Below, piece by piece: positions 8,788 through 18,025 of a DNA stretch of 64,000 nt. The translations under genes were made by a program, and so were the position numbers. The stretch covers positions 1,860,001-1,924,000 of the forward strand of contig NZ_LR134356.1 in NCBI RefSeq assembly GCF_900637195.1, given 5' to 3'. Within the stretch, counting starts at the first letter, position 1; each line of letters begins with the position of its first letter. The stretch comes from Mycolicibacterium aurum. Lineage in GTDB: Bacteria; Actinomycetota; Actinomycetes; Mycobacteriales; Mycobacteriaceae. Under the pieces are notes generated by a model, which saw nothing but the letters and a program-made list of their open reading frames with translations, did no database searches and had not been told where the DNA came from.

Positions 8788-9807
8788 CAAATCGAGGGTG
8801 CCGAGCCGCTGTCCGGCGTGGATCTCCAGCATTCCCTGCAGCGACTCGACGGAGACCAGCCCCTCGCGCTCGGTCAGTTCGGCGATGATGCGGTAGGTCG
8901 CGGCGATGTTGGGCGCGGTGTCGAGGATCACCGTCGTCACCGGAACGTGGCGGACCACCTGGAGGAACCGGTCACCCTGCGGGTGCTCGGTGCCGTGGAA
9001 GCCCCAGATCGCGCGCAACACGGTGGCGCCGCTGGCATGGTCGGAGTCCTTCAATCGCTGGATCACCGCACGATGGATGGGCTGATCCTGATACCGGGAC
9101 GCTTCTGAGGTGTGCACGACCAGTTTCTGGAACCCGCCGGGTGCGGAGGCCGGGTCGGCCAGGGTGTGGCCGTTGTCTTTACACACCGTGACCGGACCGA
9201 TCGTGAACAGCGCGTCGGGGAACATCGTCTGCAGCTCGTCGAGAGCTGCCGCTGCCTGACCGCCGGTCCCGATGCCGACGATCGACAGCGGTACATCGGC
9301 GTTGCGGCTGAAGAACCGAGCGCGTCGGCGCTGACCCCCTACCGTGCCGTCGACGCCGAGGTAGACGTCGGCGCGGGCGAAGCCACGACGGTGCAGCACC
9401 TCGCACACCGCCACATAACCGGGAGCGCCCGCGACGCGGTGTCGGCGGCCGATGTGCAGTGACAGCCGGACCGAGTCGCCGGTCTCGGTCAGCCCGGCGG
9501 GCAGCACGCGGCTGCGCTCCAGCGTGATGACGCCGCGCCCGACGAGATGGGACGCCTCGTCGGCGATTGCGGTGATCCGTTCGGCGGTGTCGACCGCGGC
9601 GATGGTCACCGGTGGATCTTCGGACAGGCTCAGCGACCGGTCGCTGCGCGTCACGTTGGCCGGTCCGAAGCTGGCGATACCGCGCAGCATCACGCTGGTG
9701 GCCACGCCCCGGTCCGCGAACAGATCCAGAAGCGCCTCGGCGAGGAATCGGTCGCCGCTGCGCTGGCGCTCGGCGAAGTACGTCGTCATCGTCAGGATCT
9801 CGGTCAT
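8785..9807 (-). CDS. Triple DUF190 protein, CrcB-associated
   Basis: A 340-residue soluble protein with what looks like three tandem DUF190 (PII-like) modules at about residues 1-105, 108-215 and 230-335. Each carries a recognisable core, for example GVATSVMLRGIASFG in the first and SGATVLRAIWGFHG in the third; the middle copy is more diverged. DUF190 genes often sit beside crcB, and a regulatory or accessory role in fluoride export is inferred. ATG 9807 overlaps the stop of the upstream crcB gene by 4 bases, so the three genes form an operon. Its 3' end reaches into the mbtL promoter region and overlaps the IdeR-like site by 3 bases. Confidence 0.8.
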   Translation of the reverse strand: MTEILTMTTYFAERQRSGDRFLAEALLDLFADRGVATSVMLRGIASFGPANVTRSDRSLSLSEDPPVTIAAVDTAERITAIADEASHLVGRGVITLERSRVLPAGLTETGDSVRLSLHIGRRHRVAGAPGYVAVCEVLHRRGFARADVYLGVDGTVGGQRRRARFFSRNADVPLSIVGIGTGGQAAAALDELQTMFPDALFTIGPVTVCKDNGHTLADPASAPGGFQKLVVHTSEASRYQDQPIHRAVIQRLKDSDHASGATVLRAIWGFHGTEHPQGDRFLQVVRHVPVTTVILDTAPNIAATYRIIAELTEREGLVSVESLQGMLEIHAGQRLGTLDL

Positions 9808-10172
9808 ACCCACGCACCCACCGTCTGGCCCAGCAGCGCAGCCGAGAGGCCGAGAACGACGCTGAGCGCAATGTTGCCCAGCGCCGACCAGAGTTGACGT
9901 TCCTCGGCCAGGCGGTGCGTCTCGAACATCCACGTGGAGAACGTCGTGTAGGAGCCGACGAACCCGGTCCCGGCCAGCAGCGCGACGTGCGGAGGAAGGG
10001 CCAGGCCGGCGAAGAACCCGAGCAGCAGCGCCCCGCTGGTGTTGACCACGAGGGTGCCGTACGGAAACGATCCGGACGTCCGCCGGGATATCGCCTTGTC
10101 GACGGTCAGGCGGCAGACGGCGCCCAGGCCCCCCAGGGCGCACACTCCCACCCAGACCAGCACCGTGCTCAT
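9804..10172 (-). CDS. crcB: CrcB/Fluc fluoride channel subunit, second copy
   Basis: A 122-residue four-helix membrane protein of the CrcB (Fluc) fluoride exporter family. Fluc channels are dual-topology dimers; where two genes are adjacent they usually encode a heterodimer. The key features are GGLGAVCRLTVDK near the N terminus, PYGTLVVNTSGALLLGFFAG (conserved Asn in helix 2), and GFVGSYTTFSTWMFET with the conserved Gly and Thr/Ser-Phe-Ser motif of helix 3. Its start overlaps the upstream crcB stop by 1 base and its stop overlaps the DUF190 start. Confidence 0.9.
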   Translation of the reverse strand: MSTVLVWVGVCALGGLGAVCRLTVDKAISRRTSGSFPYGTLVVNTSGALLLGFFAGLALPPHVALLAGTGFVGSYTTFSTWMFETHRLAEERQLWSALGNIALSVVLGLSAALLGQTVGAWV

Positions 10173-10591
10173 CAGATGTACTGCTCTCGGCGTCCGGGGC
10201 GGACCAGCCTGACCCGGCGCACCAGCGCCGTCCCCAGGTACACCGCGACCAGCCCCGCAGCGATGCTTGCGGCGAGGTATCCCACCGCGAGGCCGTAGTG
10301 GCTGTGCTCGATCATCTTGAGCGTCTCGACCTGCATGGTGGAGAACGTGGTCAGACCGCCGCAGATGCCGGTGCCCAGAAACGGCCGCCGATAGCTCGAC
10401 AGTGGTAGCCGCTCCAGCAGCCGGGTGACGAACACGCCCAGCAGGAACGCGCCGACGATGTTGACGACGAAGGTGGGCCACGGCCAGTGTCCGGGATCGG
10501 GTGCGGCGAGCTCTTCGAAACCGGCGCGCGCGAGGGTGCCGACCGCGCCGCCGGCGAACACCGCGGCCAGTTCCCGCCGGTCGAGCGCCAT
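10172..10591 (-). CDS. crcB: CrcB/Fluc fluoride channel subunit, first copy
   Basis: A 139-residue four-helix CrcB protein, first in the crcB-crcB-DUF190 operon. It shows [32 protein letters not shown] with the helix-2 Asn, and [19 protein letters not shown] with the fluoride-pathway TFST motif. A basic tail ([12 protein letters not shown]) follows. ATG 10591 is used because the conserved CrcB start ([14 protein letters not shown]) begins there. The divergent pgm start lies 63 bases away. I looked for a fluoride riboswitch in that gap and did not see one. Confidence 0.9.
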   Translation of the reverse strand: MALDRRELAAVFAGGAVGTLARAGFEELAAPDPGHWPWPTFVVNIVGAFLLGVFVTRLLERLPLSSYRRPFLGTGICGGLTTFSTMQVETLKMIEHSHYGLAVGYLAASIAAGLVAVYLGTALVRRVRLVRPGRREQYI

Positions 10592-10654
10592 GGGTGAAAA
10601 GTATGCCCATCCCAGGCGTGCTGTGGGGGAGGGGGAGGGAGCAGAATCAACACC

Positions 10655-12286
10655 ATGGCGAATCCGCGTGCAGGCCAGGTGGCTCAACCCGACGATCTCA
10701 TCGACGTGGCGCAGGTCGTGACGGCGTATTACGCCGTCGATCCTGACCCCGACAACGTGGACCAGCAGGTGGCCTTCGGCACCTCCGGTCATCGCGGATC
10801 CAGTGTGGACGCGGCGTTCAACGAAGCCCACATCCTGGCCACGACGCAGGCCATCGTCGAGTACCGGGCCGCGCAGGGGACCACCGGCCCACTGTTCATC
10901 GGACGGGACACCCATGCGCTGTCCGAACCGGCCTGGGTGTCGGCGCTGGAGGTGCTGGCTGCCAATGATGTTGTCGCCATGATCGATACGGCGGATCGGT
11001 ACACCCCGACCCCCGCGGTCAGCCATGCGATCCTGGCGTTCAACCGAGGCCGTGACACCGCGCTGGCCGACGGCATCGTCGTGACCCCGTCGCACAACCC
11101 GCCCCGCGACGGCGGGTTCAAGTACAACCCGCCCAACGGCGGACCCGCCGACACCGACGCCACCGGTGTCATCGCCAAGCGGGCCAACGAACTGCTGCGC
11201 GACGGCCTCAAGGGCGTCAAACGGGTTCCGCTGGCACGCGCTCTCGGCACCGTGCAGCGTCACGACTACCTGAACGCGTACGTCGCCGACTTACCCAACG
11301 TCGTCGACATCCACGCGATCAGCGCCGAAGGCATCCGGATCGGCGCGGACCCGCTGGGCGGCGCCAGCGTCGACTACTGGGGTGCGATCGCCGAACAGCA
11401 CAACCTGAACCTGACCGTCGTCAACCCGCTCGTCGACGCTACGTGGCGGTTCATGACGCTCGACACCGACGGCAAGATCCGGATGGACTGCAGCTCGCCG
11501 AACGCGATGGCCTCGCTAATCGCCAATCGCGACTCGTACCAGATCGCCACCGGCAACGACGCCGACTCCGACCGCCATGGCATCGTCACCCCCGACGGCG
11601 GCCTGCTCAACCCGAACCACTACCTCGCGGTGGCGATCGACTATCTGTTCTCCCACCGCCCGGAGTGGTCCGGCGACACCGCGGTCGGCAAAACGGCGGT
11701 GAGTTCATCGATCATCGACCGGGTGGTCGGCGGACTGGGGCGCAAGCTGGTCGAAGTCCCGGTGGGCTTCAAGTGGTTCGTCGACGGATTGATCGGTGGC
11801 GCCATCGGCTTCGGCGGCGAGGAGAGCGCCGGGGCGTCGTTCCTGCGCCGGGACGGCTCGGTGTGGACCACCGACAAGGACGGCCTCATCCTGGCGCTGC
11901 TGGCGTCGGAGATTCTGGCTGTCACGGGTTCGACGCCGTCGCAACGGTATGCCGAGCTGGCCGAGACGTACGGTGCGCCCACGTATGCGCGCATCGATGC
12001 TCCGGCCAACCGTGAGCAGAAGGCGCGGCTGGCCAAGCTTTCACCGGAGCAGGTGACCGCGACCGAGCTGGCGGGGGAGCCGATCACCGCGAAGCTGACC
12101 ACCGCGCCCGGCAACGGTGCGGCCCTCGGTGGGCTCAAGGTGACGACGGAGAACGCGTGGTTCGCGGCGCGTCCGTCCGGTACCGAGGACGTCTACAAGA
12201 TCTACGCCGAATCATTCCGCGGCGCTGAGCATCTCGCCGAGGTGCAGGAGGCGGCGCGCGACGTGGTCAACAAGGTCATCGCTTGA
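10655..12286 (+). CDS. pgm: Phosphoglucomutase (alpha-D-glucose phosphate specific)
   Basis: A full-length 543-residue phosphohexomutase that interconverts glucose 1-phosphate and glucose 6-phosphate, feeding glycogen, trehalose and cell-wall precursors. Domain signatures appear in order: [12 protein letters not shown], the phosphoserine loop VVTPSHNPP (about residues 147-155), the Mg-binding loop [10 protein letters not shown], the sugar-binding GGEESAG and the phosphate-binding [15 protein letters not shown] near the C terminus. In M. tuberculosis the orthologue also stands divergent to crcB genes. The next gene starts inside its stop codon. Confidence 0.95.
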   Translation: MANPRAGQVAQPDDLIDVAQVVTAYYAVDPDPDNVDQQVAFGTSGHRGSSVDAAFNEAHILATTQAIVEYRAAQGTTGPLFIGRDTHALSEPAWVSALEVLAANDVVAMIDTADRYTPTPAVSHAILAFNRGRDTALADGIVVTPSHNPPRDGGFKYNPPNGGPADTDATGVIAKRANELLRDGLKGVKRVPLARALGTVQRHDYLNAYVADLPNVVDIHAISAEGIRIGADPLGGASVDYWGAIAEQHNLNLTVVNPLVDATWRFMTLDTDGKIRMDCSSPNAMASLIANRDSYQIATGNDADSDRHGIVTPDGGLLNPNHYLAVAIDYLFSHRPEWSGDTAVGKTAVSSSIIDRVVGGLGRKLVEVPVGFKWFVDGLIGGAIGFGGEESAGASFLRRDGSVWTTDKDGLILALLASEILAVTGSTPSQRYAELAETYGAPTYARIDAPANREQKARLAKLSPEQVTATELAGEPITAKLTTAPGNGAALGGLKVTTENAWFAARPSGTEDVYKIYAESFRGAEHLAEVQEAARDVVNKVIA

Positions 12287-13551
12287 GTTCGACCACGGAG
12301 GGCGATTGTTCGAAGGCGACAAAGCAGCGGCTTCCGCGGGAAGTCTGGGTACTGGTCGTCGCCAACGTGGTGGTCGCGCTCGGCTACGGCGTGGTGGCCC
12401 CGGTACTGCCGCAGTATGCGCGCCACTTCGGTGTCAGCATCGCCGCGGCGACGTTCGTCATCACCGCGTTTGCCGTCATGCGGCTGGTCGGGGCGCCGCC
12501 GGCCGGGTTGCTCGTCCAGCGATGGGGGGAGCGGCCGGTCTACATCAGCGGCCTGCTGATCGTCGCGGTGTCCACGGCGGTCTGTGCGTTCGCCGAAACT
12601 TATTGGCAGCTCTTGCTGTTCCGCTCTCTCGGCGGAGTCGGGTCGGCGATGTTCACCGTGTCGTCGCTGGGTTTGATGATCCGGATCTCGCCCCCCGACG
12701 CGCGTGGTCGCGTCGCCGGACTGTTCTCGTCGGGCTTCATGATCGGCTCGGTGGGCGGGCCCATCCTCGGGACGCTGACCGTGGGCCTCGGCCTGGCCGC
12801 GCCGTTCCTGATCTACGGGGTCGCGCTGCTGGTGGCCGCAACCGTCGTGTTCGTCAGTCTGCGCAACTCCGTCGTGATCGGGGCCGCCGACGAGGAGGTG
12901 AATGCGCCGGTGCCGTTCCGGGCGGTGTTCCGGCACGCGGCGTATCGCGCCGCGCTGTTCTCCAACTTCGCGACGGGGTGGGCGTCCTTCGGGTTGCGCA
13001 TCGCGCTGGTGCCGCTGTTCGTGGTGGAGGTGCTGGGCCGCGGTCCCGGCGCGGCGGGTCTGGCGCTGACGGCGTTCGCGGTGGGCAACATCTCGGTCGT
13101 GATCCCCAGCGGTTATCTGTCCGATCGTCTGGGCCGTCGCAAGCTGCTGATCTTCGGGCTGGCGCTGGCGGCGGTGTCGACGGCGCTGGTGGGGTTCACG
13201 ACGTCCTTCCCGGTGTTCCTGGCGGCCGCCTATGTCGCCGGCGCGGCGACCGGGATCTTCGTCTCGCCGCAACAGGCCGCCGTCGCCGACGTGGTGGGCA
13301 ATAAGTCACGCGGCGGGACGGCGGTCGCGACGTTCCAGATGATGGCCGACTTCGGCTCGATCGGCGGATCACTGCTGGTCGGTTTGATCGCGCAGTACAC
13401 GTCCTACGGGTGGGCGTTCCTGATCAGCGGCATCATCCTGGCCATCGCCGCGGTGGGGTGGGTGTTCGCCCCGGAGACCCGGCCGCGACCGTCCGCGGAG
13501 CACACGCAGGCTCGTCCGCTGGGACCCGAGGCCGGAGGAGAAGTGCCGTGA
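12283..13551 (+). CDS. MFS transporter
   Basis: A 422-residue major facilitator protein with 12 predicted helices. The MFS loop 2-3 motif ([19 protein letters not shown]) and its repeat between helices 8 and 9 ([16 protein letters not shown]) are both visible. The resemblance is to drug-efflux or sugar-type exporters; the substrate is not readable. Translation starts at TTG 12283, which overlaps the pgm stop by 4 bases, so the gene is probably coupled to pgm. A short hairpin (CACCA/TGGTG) lies just after its stop, ahead of the tRNA. Confidence 0.85.
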   Translation: MSSTTEGDCSKATKQRLPREVWVLVVANVVVALGYGVVAPVLPQYARHFGVSIAAATFVITAFAVMRLVGAPPAGLLVQRWGERPVYISGLLIVAVSTAVCAFAETYWQLLLFRSLGGVGSAMFTVSSLGLMIRISPPDARGRVAGLFSSGFMIGSVGGPILGTLTVGLGLAAPFLIYGVALLVAATVVFVSLRNSVVIGAADEEVNAPVPFRAVFRHAAYRAALFSNFATGWASFGLRIALVPLFVVEVLGRGPGAAGLALTAFAVGNISVVIPSGYLSDRLGRRKLLIFGLALAAVSTALVGFTTSFPVFLAAAYVAGAATGIFVSPQQAAVADVVGNKSRGGTAVATFQMMADFGSIGGSLLVGLIAQYTSYGWAFLISGIILAIAAVGWVFAPETRPRPSAEHTQARPLGPEAGGEVP

Positions 13552-13604
13552 CCAGCGATTTTGAAGCCCCACCACTCGTGGTGTAACTTCGATGAGCACA
13601 ACAA

Positions 13605-13680
13605 GGGGCTATGGCGCAGTTGGTAGCGCACCACACTGGCAGTGTGGGGGTCAGGGGTTCGAATCCCCTTAGCTCCACCA
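13605..13680 (+). tRNA. tRNA-Ala (anticodon GGC)
   Basis: A 76-base cloverleaf including an encoded CCA. The acceptor arm GGGGCTA/TAGCTCC contains the G3-U70 wobble pair that identifies alanine tRNAs. The anticodon stem CCACA/TGTGG closes the loop CTGGCAG, giving anticodon GGC. The T-arm contains GGTTCGAATCC and the D-arm AGTTGGTAG. No integrase or attachment-site duplication is visible next to it. Confidence 0.97.
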
Positions 13681-13725
13681 GGAAACAGGCAATTCAGGCC
13701 GACGCAGCACTCGACGAAAGCCATC

Positions 13726-13983
13726 ATGTCCGAGGATCAGGTCACCGACGTTCCGCCCAATCACCTCTCCATAGATCCGAACAGCCCGTTCTACAGCGAA
13801 GAGGCGCTCCTGCGCGACGTGGGCATCCGGTTCAACGGCGTCGAGAAAACCAATGTCCACGAGTACGACGTGGCCGAGGGCTGGGTGCGTGTCGAAGTGC
13901 CCACCGCGAAGGATCGTCGCGGAAATCCCATGGTCATCAAGCTCAGCGGCACGGTTGAACCGTATTTTCGCTCTGAAACCTAG
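13726..13983 (+). CDS. DUF3297 family protein
   Basis: An 85-residue soluble protein beginning at ATG 13726, 45 bases after the tRNA. The sequence HLSIDPNSPFYSEEALLRDVGIRFNG followed by VPTAKDRRGNPMVIKLSGTVEPYF matches the conserved DUF3297 family, which has no known function. The whole family length is present. It stands alone between the tRNA and the exported-protein operon, with no obvious partner. Confidence 0.85.
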   Translation: MSEDQVTDVPPNHLSIDPNSPFYSEEALLRDVGIRFNGVEKTNVHEYDVAEGWVRVEVPTAKDRRGNPMVIKLSGTVEPYFRSET

Positions 13984-14143
13984 CGACGCGGTGATGGGGT
14001 CCCCGCTACTGCACGGATAGTCGTGGACGCTGAGGTCCCTCAGTTCGTGACGGCCTCGTGGTGATGAACTCTCTCGCAGTTCTCCATGCAATCTCTCTCC
14101 ACTCTCCAAGTACTGCGTCGGGCTTCCCCGAATCATCGGTGCC

Positions 14144-14620
14144 ATGACTACACGGAGAGTGATCGGCCCCGTCGCCACCATGGCAACGGTCGGCCTTGTC
14201 GGCGTCGGGTTGTGGCTCGCAAACGTGTCCCAGACGCCGGTGGCGCCGCCCCCGCAGATCGCGGACACCTCGGTGGCCACCGCAGTCACCGCACCGCCCG
14301 CGCCGTCGGCGATCCCGGCCCCGCAAACGTTTCCCGCACAGGCAAAGTATGTCGCGTCAATACCGGTCCGAGGACGCGTCCTGAGCGTCGACATCACCGT
14401 CGACGGTCGTACCGCCAAGGCCTATGCGTGCGACAACGCCGGAATCGAGACCTGGCTGTCCGGTCCCGCCATCGACGGTGCAGTCCGCCTCACCGGCAAC
14501 GCCGGGGCCGACCGGCTGGACGGGCAGCTCCGCAACGGGTCGATCGTCGGAACGTTATGGGTCGGGGACCGCAGCTGGAAGTTCGACGCGGCACAGGTCG
14601 GTGCCGGCTATGCGAACTGA
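14144..14620 (+). CDS. Exported protein of unknown function, Rieske/DUF6529 operon
   Basis: A 158-residue protein with an N-terminal signal or anchor helix (VIGPVATMATVGLVGVGLWLA, residues 6-26), an Ala/Pro-rich linker (30-65) and a C-terminal beta-rich domain (VRGRVLSVDITVDGRTAKAYACD, then GTLWVGDRSWKFDAA). No known catalytic motif is visible. Its last 11 bases overlap the DUF6529 gene, and a Rieske protein follows, so it is likely the periplasmic partner of a small redox module at the membrane. Confidence 0.75.
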   Translation: MTTRRVIGPVATMATVGLVGVGLWLANVSQTPVAPPPQIADTSVATAVTAPPAPSAIPAPQTFPAQAKYVASIPVRGRVLSVDITVDGRTAKAYACDNAGIETWLSGPAIDGAVRLTGNAGADRLDGQLRNGSIVGTLWVGDRSWKFDAAQVGAGYAN

Positions 14621-15191
14621 GGTCGCCGCCGAAACCACTCCGCTGCGCGCGCAGGCCTCCCGCGGCAGTCTCGGGTTGATCGCCGCCGTCACGGCGGGAG
14701 CGTTCGTCGCCGTGGGCCTCGGAGTCTTCGGGCGAGTGCACGAGCCGGCGTTCTTCGCCATCAACGTGGCCGGCTTTTCCAGCCCGACGGCTGTCAAATC
14801 ATGGTTAGCGACGTTGTCGGTGGTCTTCGCCCTCTTCCAGATGGGTTCGGCCCTGGTCATGTACCGGCTCATGCCCAAGGGTCGCTTCCCAGTGTGGATC
14901 GTGCCCGCGCATGTGTGGTCCGGTCGGTTGGCGGTGTTGGCCAGCGTTCCCGTCGCCGTGCACTGCCTTTATGCGCTCGGGTTCGCCGGCCCTGACACCC
15001 GCGTGCTGTTCCACTCGTTGTTCGGATGCTTCTTCTACGGTGCCTTCGTCACGAAGATGGTCCTGCTGACTCGTAAAGGCCTGGCGGGCTGGGTGATTCC
15101 AGTCGCCGGTGGCGTCCTGTTCTTCACCCTGGTCTATGTGTGGCTGACCTCGGCACTGTGGTTCTTCCAGCTCAACGGCCTCACACTCTGA
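14610..15191 (+). CDS. DUF6529-type four-helix membrane protein
   Basis: A 193-residue membrane protein with about five hydrophobic helices (residues 18-37, 55-75, 88-108, 123-143 and 160-180). The arrangement, with conserved histidines in helical contexts ([40 protein letters not shown]), resembles small b-type-cytochrome-like membrane proteins, so heme binding is an inference. It overlaps the preceding exported protein by 11 bases and is followed 23 bases later by the Rieske gene. The set may move electrons across the membrane. Confidence 0.75.
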   Translation: MRTEVAAETTPLRAQASRGSLGLIAAVTAGAFVAVGLGVFGRVHEPAFFAINVAGFSSPTAVKSWLATLSVVFALFQMGSALVMYRLMPKGRFPVWIVPAHVWSGRLAVLASVPVAVHCLYALGFAGPDTRVLFHSLFGCFFYGAFVTKMVLLTRKGLAGWVIPVAGGVLFFTLVYVWLTSALWFFQLNGLTL

Positions 15192-15214
15192 GCTTTCACC
15201 CAAAGGAATTCGTC

Positions 15215-15655
15215 ATGACAGACATTGAGCTCCACCTCACCCGGCAGCAGTTCGTCGTCTCGGCGGGCCTGGCCGGTATCGCCTTCGGCGCTTCTGCGTG
15301 CGCCGGATATGGGCAGCCGGCCGCCGGCTCCGACGCCAACACCACTGCGGCTCAGACTGTTCCGCCCGCCGTGTCAGGCACCCCGGTCGCAGTGACGACG
15401 GACATTCCGGTGGGGTCGGGGGTCATCGTCGACGACGTCGTCGTCACCCAGCCCACGCCGGGGGTGTTCCGGGCATTCTCCGCCGTGTGCACCCACGCAG
15501 GCTGCGCACTCGCCGACGTGTCCGACGGAACCATCAACTGCCCCTGCCACGGGAGCAAGTTCAACCTCGACGGCACCGTTGCCAACGGACCCGCCACGCG
15601 ACCGCTGGAGGGCAGGTCGGTCGCGGTCACCGGTGAGGCGATCACGGCGGGCTGA
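15215..15655 (+). CDS. Rieske [2Fe-2S] lipoprotein
   Basis: A 146-residue exported Rieske protein. The leader [21 protein letters not shown] ends in a lipobox-like cysteine (about residue 29), and the single Arg before the hydrophobic run leaves Sec or Tat export open. The cluster ligands are CTHAGC (about residues 91-96) and CPCHGS (about 109-114), each with one Cys and one His, so the 2Fe-2S site is complete. It is the last gene of the three-gene membrane redox set and has a ribosome site (AAAGGAA) upstream. Confidence 0.88.
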   Translation: MTDIELHLTRQQFVVSAGLAGIAFGASACAGYGQPAAGSDANTTAAQTVPPAVSGTPVAVTTDIPVGSGVIVDDVVVTQPTPGVFRAFSAVCTHAGCALADVSDGTINCPCHGSKFNLDGTVANGPATRPLEGRSVAVTGEAITAG

Positions 15656-15689
15656 CCCCGTAGACCGGTGTCGGGCAACCTCGACAGTG

Positions 15690-15711
15690 ATGCTGAGCAG
15701 ATGCACAGCAT
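15690..15711. promoter_or_regulatory. Inverted repeat upstream of the LLM-sulfotransferase operon
   Basis: The arms ATGCTG and CAGCAT are separated by 10 bases and lie 41 bases before the first gene of the five-gene operon. The position fits an operator for an unlinked regulator. Only the symmetry supports this. Confidence 0.3.
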
Positions 15712-15752
15712 TTCGCTGACGTAGCCGCCGTCCTCGGTGTAGCTTCCGCTGC

Positions 15753-16877
15753 ATGCCCTTGGAGCTGGCCGCGTTCATCCGAACGACACTGCCGCTCGAC
15801 CTCAGCGGGCTACCCGCCCTCGATGGTGGCCGCTACCACTCCCTGTGGATGCCGGATCACCTCGTGAGCTTCTGGCCGGACTCGATCTGGACACCCGAGT
15901 TCACCGACCTCGCGCACGCGTCGCCATCGCCGCATCGCCACCTGGATGCCCTCACCCTCGCCGGTGCCGTCGCGGCTCGCACGACACGAACGCGGCTCGC
16001 GACAAGCGTTCTCGACACCGTCCGCCGCCACCCCGTGATGCTGGCGCAGTCGGCATTGACCCTGAGCCACCTCTCGGACGGCAGGTTCATCCTGGGCCTC
16101 GGTGCCGGCGAGCGCGAGAATCTGGCTCCCTACGGCTTCGACGACCACCGCACGGTGAGCCGGTTCGCCGAGGCTCTCCGCCTGATCCGACTGCTCTGGG
16201 ACACTGACGGACCGACCGACTTCACCGGGCAGTTCTTCACGCTGGAGCACGCCCGTCTGGACGCCGAGCTGCATCACACCGGGCCGCCCCCGATCTGGCT
16301 CGGGGCCAACGGCCCCCGCATGCTTCGGCTCGTCGGTGAACTCGGCGACGGCTGGTGGCCGACGGGCAGTGCCGGGCCGCAGACCTATGCCGTTCAGCTG
16401 GCCCACATTCGGGAGGCGGCCGAACGGGCCGGACGCGATCCGCAGGCGATCACGCCGGCCAAGATGGTGGTGTGCCTCGTCGGCGAGCCGGACGAGCTGA
16501 GCGAGATTCTGCGACGTCCGCTGGTGAAGTCGCTGGTGCTGCAGCTGACGGCCGACGCACTGGCGGCCACCGGTCACCGCCATCCGATGGGGGAGCACTG
16601 GCGTGGGATCCAGGACATCGACCCGCGCGTGCTCACCCGCGACAGACTGGTCCGGCTGTTCGAGGAGGTGGACCCGGACGCGATCCTGTCCGTCGTCCCT
16701 CATGGCACGCCGAAGCAAGTCGCCCGGCAGATCGCCGAGTTCGGCGAGGCGGGTGCGCGGGTCGTGTCGGTGCTCGACTACAGCGGAAGGGCCGGGCAGG
16801 GGTACGCCGCGGAGTCGGCGCGCAAAGTTCGCGAGGTCGAGGATGCCTTGCTGCAGATCACAGGAAGCACGTCATGA
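15753..16877 (+). CDS. F420-dependent LLM-class oxidoreductase
   Basis: A 374-residue TIM-barrel protein of the luciferase-like monooxygenase superfamily, close to mycobacterial F420-dependent dehydrogenases and reductases. Typical elements are YHSLWMPDHL (residues 28-37), TRTRLATSVLDTVRRHPVMLAQSALTL split around residues 80-105, LSDGRFILGLGAGE and PPIWLGANGPRMLRLVGELGDGWWP. The flavin-type cofactor is inferred from the family; the substrate is unknown. It starts a five-gene operon and overlaps the sulfotransferase start by 4 bases. Confidence 0.88.
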   Translation: MPLELAAFIRTTLPLDLSGLPALDGGRYHSLWMPDHLVSFWPDSIWTPEFTDLAHASPSPHRHLDALTLAGAVAARTTRTRLATSVLDTVRRHPVMLAQSALTLSHLSDGRFILGLGAGERENLAPYGFDDHRTVSRFAEALRLIRLLWDTDGPTDFTGQFFTLEHARLDAELHHTGPPPIWLGANGPRMLRLVGELGDGWWPTGSAGPQTYAVQLAHIREAAERAGRDPQAITPAKMVVCLVGEPDELSEILRRPLVKSLVLQLTADALAATGHRHPMGEHWRGIQDIDPRVLTRDRLVRLFEEVDPDAILSVVPHGTPKQVARQIAEFGEAGARVVSVLDYSGRAGQGYAAESARKVREVEDALLQITGSTS

Positions 16878-18025
16878 CGATGTTGGACGCGGACACCCTG
16901 GTCGCCGACGCGCAGGAATCGACCGGACTCAGCGACTTCGGTGATGACACGCTGCCTGCGCGGGTGGCGCTGGTCGTCGACAGGCTGAACAGCGCCGAAC
17001 TCGACGACACAGGTTCGCGGGCGGCCGCACGCACGATCGACGGACTGCTGACGAGCCGCCTGAGTTTCGTCGCCGATCGTGGGCGCCTACCCCTTGCGGC
17101 AGAACAGATCACGGCCCCACTCTTCGCCACCGGTGAGCCGCGGTCGGGGACGACGCTGCTGCATGCCCTGCTCGCCGAGGACGAAGGTTCACGCGCACTG
17201 CGCTTCTGGGAGGTCATGTATCCGTCGCCACCACCCGGACCGGCCGACGTCGACGACCCGCGCCGCACGCAGGCCGACGCCGACTGGCGGGAGATCCTGG
17301 ACCGCATTCCGCCGTGGATCGTCAGCCACCCGTACAACGACCTGCTCGGAGCCGGGCTGCCCGAGTGTGAACGCACGTGGGCCTTCGACTTCCGCGCCAC
17401 CAACCCGAGCGCCTGGTGGCGAGTCCCCATGACGATTCAGAACTTTCCGCAGGACCACCACGCGCAGTACGCCCTGCATCGCATGATGCTGCAGCACATT
17501 CAGCACAGCCGCACGCAGAAGCGCTGGGTGCTCAAGGGCTTTCATGGCCGTCGTCTGCGAGCGCTGTTCGACAGCTATCCCGACGCCCGGATCGTCTGGG
17601 TTCACCGCGACCCCGTGCAGGTACTGGCCTCGCAGATCGTGGCGTTCGGACAGATCAACGAGAGCCTTGCCGGGAGGCTGGACTGGACGCAGTACGCCGA
17701 GGACACGATCGAGGGCTCGCGGACCAACTTCCACGCGTACCTCACCGACCCGTACGTGGATGACCCGCGCATCCACCACGTCCGCTACCGGGACTTCGTC
17801 AGCGACCCGGTCGCCACCATCGGCGGCTTCTACGATTTCGCCGGACTGTCCCTGACGGCCGACGCCGAGAAGGCGATGCGCGCCTACCTCGACACCAATC
17901 GCAGCGACCGGTACGGCAAGTTCACCTACTCCACCGATGTCCTTCCGGTTCCCGTGCAGCAGCTGCATGACGAATTCGCCGCCTACCGAGAGCGATTCGG
18001 CATCGACATCGAGACGAGGCACTGA
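16874..18025 (+). CDS. Sulfotransferase family protein (first copy)
   Basis: A 383-residue PAPS-dependent sulfotransferase-like enzyme of the mycobacterial Stf type. The 5'-phosphosulfate loop is FATGEPRSGTTLLHALL (about residues 84-100), and the 3'-phosphate region is IVWVHRDPVQVLASQI. The N terminus carries AQESTGLSDFGDD, which resembles AREATGLDDFGPD in the sulfotransferase at 30098. It would transfer sulfate to an alcohol or lipid acceptor. It is coupled by ATGA to the LLM enzyme before it and by TGATG to the DUF1214 gene after it. Confidence 0.85.
   Translation: MTMLDADTLVADAQESTGLSDFGDDTLPARVALVVDRLNSAELDDTGSRAAARTIDGLLTSRLSFVADRGRLPLAAEQITAPLFATGEPRSGTTLLHALLAEDEGSRALRFWEVMYPSPPPGPADVDDPRRTQADADWREILDRIPPWIVSHPYNDLLGAGLPECERTWAFDFRATNPSAWWRVPMTIQNFPQDHHAQYALHRMMLQHIQHSRTQKRWVLKGFHGRRLRALFDSYPDARIVWVHRDPVQVLASQIVAFGQINESLAGRLDWTQYAEDTIEGSRTNFHAYLTDPYVDDPRIHHVRYRDFVSDPVATIGGFYDFAGLSLTADAEKAMRAYLDTNRSDRYGKFTYSTDVLPVPVQQLHDEFAAYRERFGIDIETRH

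Noticed and set aside
10592..10654. Fluoride riboswitch before crcB
   Set aside because: The 63-base gap shows no sequence or pairing like the crcB motif RNA.
13605..13983. Integrated genomic island at the tRNA-Ala gene
   Set aside because: No integrase, no duplicated tRNA 3' end and no change of base composition were seen downstream.
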